From contig JACPPB010000009.1 of assembly GCA_016191205.1 (NCBI GenBank), positions 62,001 through 126,000 on the forward strand: 64,000 bases of DNA, read 5' to 3'. The notes under the pieces were generated by a model. The model worked only from the letters and a program-made list of their open reading frames with translations, was not told the DNA's origin and did no database searches. The DNA is from Gammaproteobacteria bacterium. Lineage in GTDB: Bacteria; Pseudomonadota; Gammaproteobacteria; Pseudomonadales; Porticoccaceae. A program made the translations under genes and the position numbers. This document shows, piece after piece, positions 62,744 through 64,000 of the stretch (positions are counted from its first letter, which is position 1; the number at the start of each line of letters is the position of its first letter).

Positions 62744-64000
62744 TCAGGCTACCTCGATGTTGAATCCGGCCTGCGCGAGATAGGCCCGTTCCTCGCAGAG
62801 CTCGGCCTGGGTCAGGGGGTGCTCCTGCAGCCAGCCGGCCGGGAAATCCAGCCGATAGCCGCGTTCCGTGGCATGGATGTCGAGGTTTGGAAGGCCATCC
62901 AGGGGCGCCACATACTTGAAGGCCACGGCAAGACGCAGCAGCAGACACAAGCGCGTCAGCGTGAGGCGATCAGCGCTGCTGAAAGACGCCAGCAGATTGC
63001 CGGGAAACTTGCGGCGATGCGCCCGCACCAGGGTCGCCAGCACGGTTTGCTGATCGCGGGAAAAACCCGGCAGATCGGCGTTCTGAATGATGTATTGACC
63101 GTGTTTGTGGAATTGCGAATGGGAAATGGTCAGACCGATTTCATGCAGTTGCGCGGCCCAGCGCAACAGTTCGCGGTGCTCGGGCGTTAGTTTCCAGTCA
63201 TCGCAGAGCCGGTTGAACAGGTTGTCGGCCACTTCCTGCACCCGGCGCGCGTGCAGTTCGGGCAGCCCACTCCGGTTGAACAGCGCATTGACGGTGCGCT
63301 CACGCACATCCTCGTGTTGCAGGCGCCCGATCAGGTCGTAGATGACGCCCTCGCGCAGCGCACCGGACGAGGCGTGCATCGTGGCAATGTCGAGAGCTTC
63401 GAACACCGCGCAGGCGATGGCGACGCCGGCGGCGAATACGCTGTAACGCGCGGGCTTGAGACCGGCGATGGCGCCCAGTGCATCGACATGGCCGCAGTCG
63501 ATCAGGGCGCGGCGCAATTGTTGAAGCCCGCCGCGCGTTATCTCTCCCCGGCTCCAGCCCTGGGCGCGCAGGGTTTCAGCGATGGCGATATGGGTTCCGG
63601 AAGAGCCGACGCAGTCACCCCAGCCGCGCGCGCGAAAATCTTCGCGGATGGCGAGAACCTCCAGGTAGGCGGCCTGATACGCGCCATCAAACCGCGCTGC
63701 CGTAATGGCGCCGGTGGGGAAAAACCGCTGCTGATAGCCGACACATCCCATATGCAGGCTTTCAAGCACGCGTGTCTCGAAGCGCTCGCCGATGATAAGC
63801 TCGGTGCTGCCCCCGCCGATATCCACCACCAGCCGGGCATGATCGTCATCCGCCTCGCTGTGAGCCACGCCCAGATACACCAGGCGAGCTTCCTCGCGCC
63901 CCGACACGACTTCGATGGGATGACCGAGGATGGCCTGTGCCGGACCGATGAACGCGCGCGCATTTTTTGCCGCGCGCAGCGTGTTGGTGCCGACCACCCT
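62744..64000 (-). CDS. ppx: Exopolyphosphatase (Ppx/GppA), 5' end beyond the window
   Basis: At least 418 visible residues; the N-terminal phosphate loop lies beyond base 64000. Present are NTLRAAKNARAFI, EEARLVYLGVAH, VVDIGGGSTELIIG (second phosphate motif), SSGTHIAIAETL and a C-terminal HD-like helical domain with LHEIGLTISHSQFHKHGQY. It hydrolyses polyphosphate (or pppGpp). It is convergent with ppk1, with 37 bases between the stops. Confidence 0.94.
   Translation of the reverse strand, partial: RVVGTNTLRAAKNARAFIGPAQAILGHPIEVVSGREEARLVYLGVAHSEADDDHARLVVDIGGGSTELIIGERFETRVLESLHMGCVGYQQRFFPTGAITAARFDGAYQAAYLEVLAIREDFRARGWGDCVGSSGTHIAIAETLRAQGWSRGEITRGGLQQLRRALIDCGHVDALGAIAGLKPARYSVFAAGVAIACAVFEALDIATMHASSGALREGVIYDLIGRLQHEDVRERTVNALFNRSGLPELHARRVQEVADNLFNRLCDDWKLTPEHRELLRWAAQLHEIGLTISHSQFHKHGQYIIQNADLPGFSRDQQTVLATLVRAHRRKFPGNLLASFSSADRLTLTRLCLLLRLAVAFKYVAPLDGLPNLDIHATERGYRLDFPAGWLQEHPLTQAELCEERAYLAQAGFNIEVA

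Overview
The window is high-G+C, densely coded chromosomal DNA from a gammaproteobacterium. The best evidence is the right half (about 36.4-64 kb). Its order chpC-chpB-chpA-pilK-pilJ-pilI-pilH-pilG / gshB-tonB-yqgE-yqgF / pilU-pilT / yggS-proC-yggT-yggU-metX-metW-DUF4426-rdgB-hemW is, from memory, the order of the Pseudomonas aeruginosa twitching-motility region (around PA0386-PA0415). The genus cannot be fixed from this window. Glutathione use (gshB, class III alcohol dehydrogenase) and type IV pili fit this placement.

Layout. (1) <1-1786: a TonB-dependent receptor cut by the window edge. (2) 2.1-10.8 kb: a tightly packed catabolic run on the + strand: histidine phosphatase, acyl-CoA dehydrogenase, APH-type kinase, two tandem quinone oxidoreductases, three short-chain dehydrogenases, pdxH and a second histidine phosphatase. 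The dehydrogenase-kinase pair recalls the ACAD10/ACAD11 and LvaA/LvaC systems, which remove a 4-hydroxy group through a phosphorylated acyl-CoA. (3) 10.9-21 kb: accessory metabolism: an NTF2-fold protein, a Baeyer-Villiger-type monooxygenase, a CsgG-like lipoprotein, a macro-domain protein, purU, a ferredoxin reductase with its ferredoxin, a SirB1-like protein, a DDN-like reductase, frmA and an omega-transaminase. (4) 21.1-32.1 kb: six co-directional genes that are the most unusual part of the window: a ThDP-dependent acetolactate-synthase-like enzyme, two overlapping half-size citrate-synthase-fold proteins without the usual catalytic histidines, a TonB-dependent receptor, a periplasmic ABC-substrate-binding-like protein, and a 1470-residue hybrid kinase with receivers, Hpt, GGDEF and EAL domains. 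(5) 32.1-36.4 kb: a large acyl-CoA dehydrogenase, a HicBA toxin-antitoxin pair, a 133-bp element with terminal inverted repeats, and an acyl-CoA ligase. (6) 36.5-48.5 kb: the complete Pil-Chp chemosensory operon, with translationally coupled genes. (7) 48.6-60.5 kb: the housekeeping block, with pilT/pilU on the opposite strand. (8) 60.5-64 kb: convergent ppk1 and ppx (the latter cut by the window end).

How it fits together. TonB (49.6 kb) may energise the two TonB-dependent receptors. The Chp system would read surface signals through PilJ and control the PilT/PilU retraction motors. The 27.7-kb kinase could couple an envelope signal to both phosphorelay and cyclic-di-GMP. Region 2-36 kb has the flavour of a lipid, ketone or hydroxy-acid degrader. 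Two sequence features deserve attention: a 36-bp perfect palindrome inside chpA, and a 72-bp dispersed repeat, one copy of which sits between yqgF and pilU, where pyrR-pyrB-pyrC stand in Pseudomonas. No rRNA, tRNA, CRISPR array or insertion-sequence transposase was seen.
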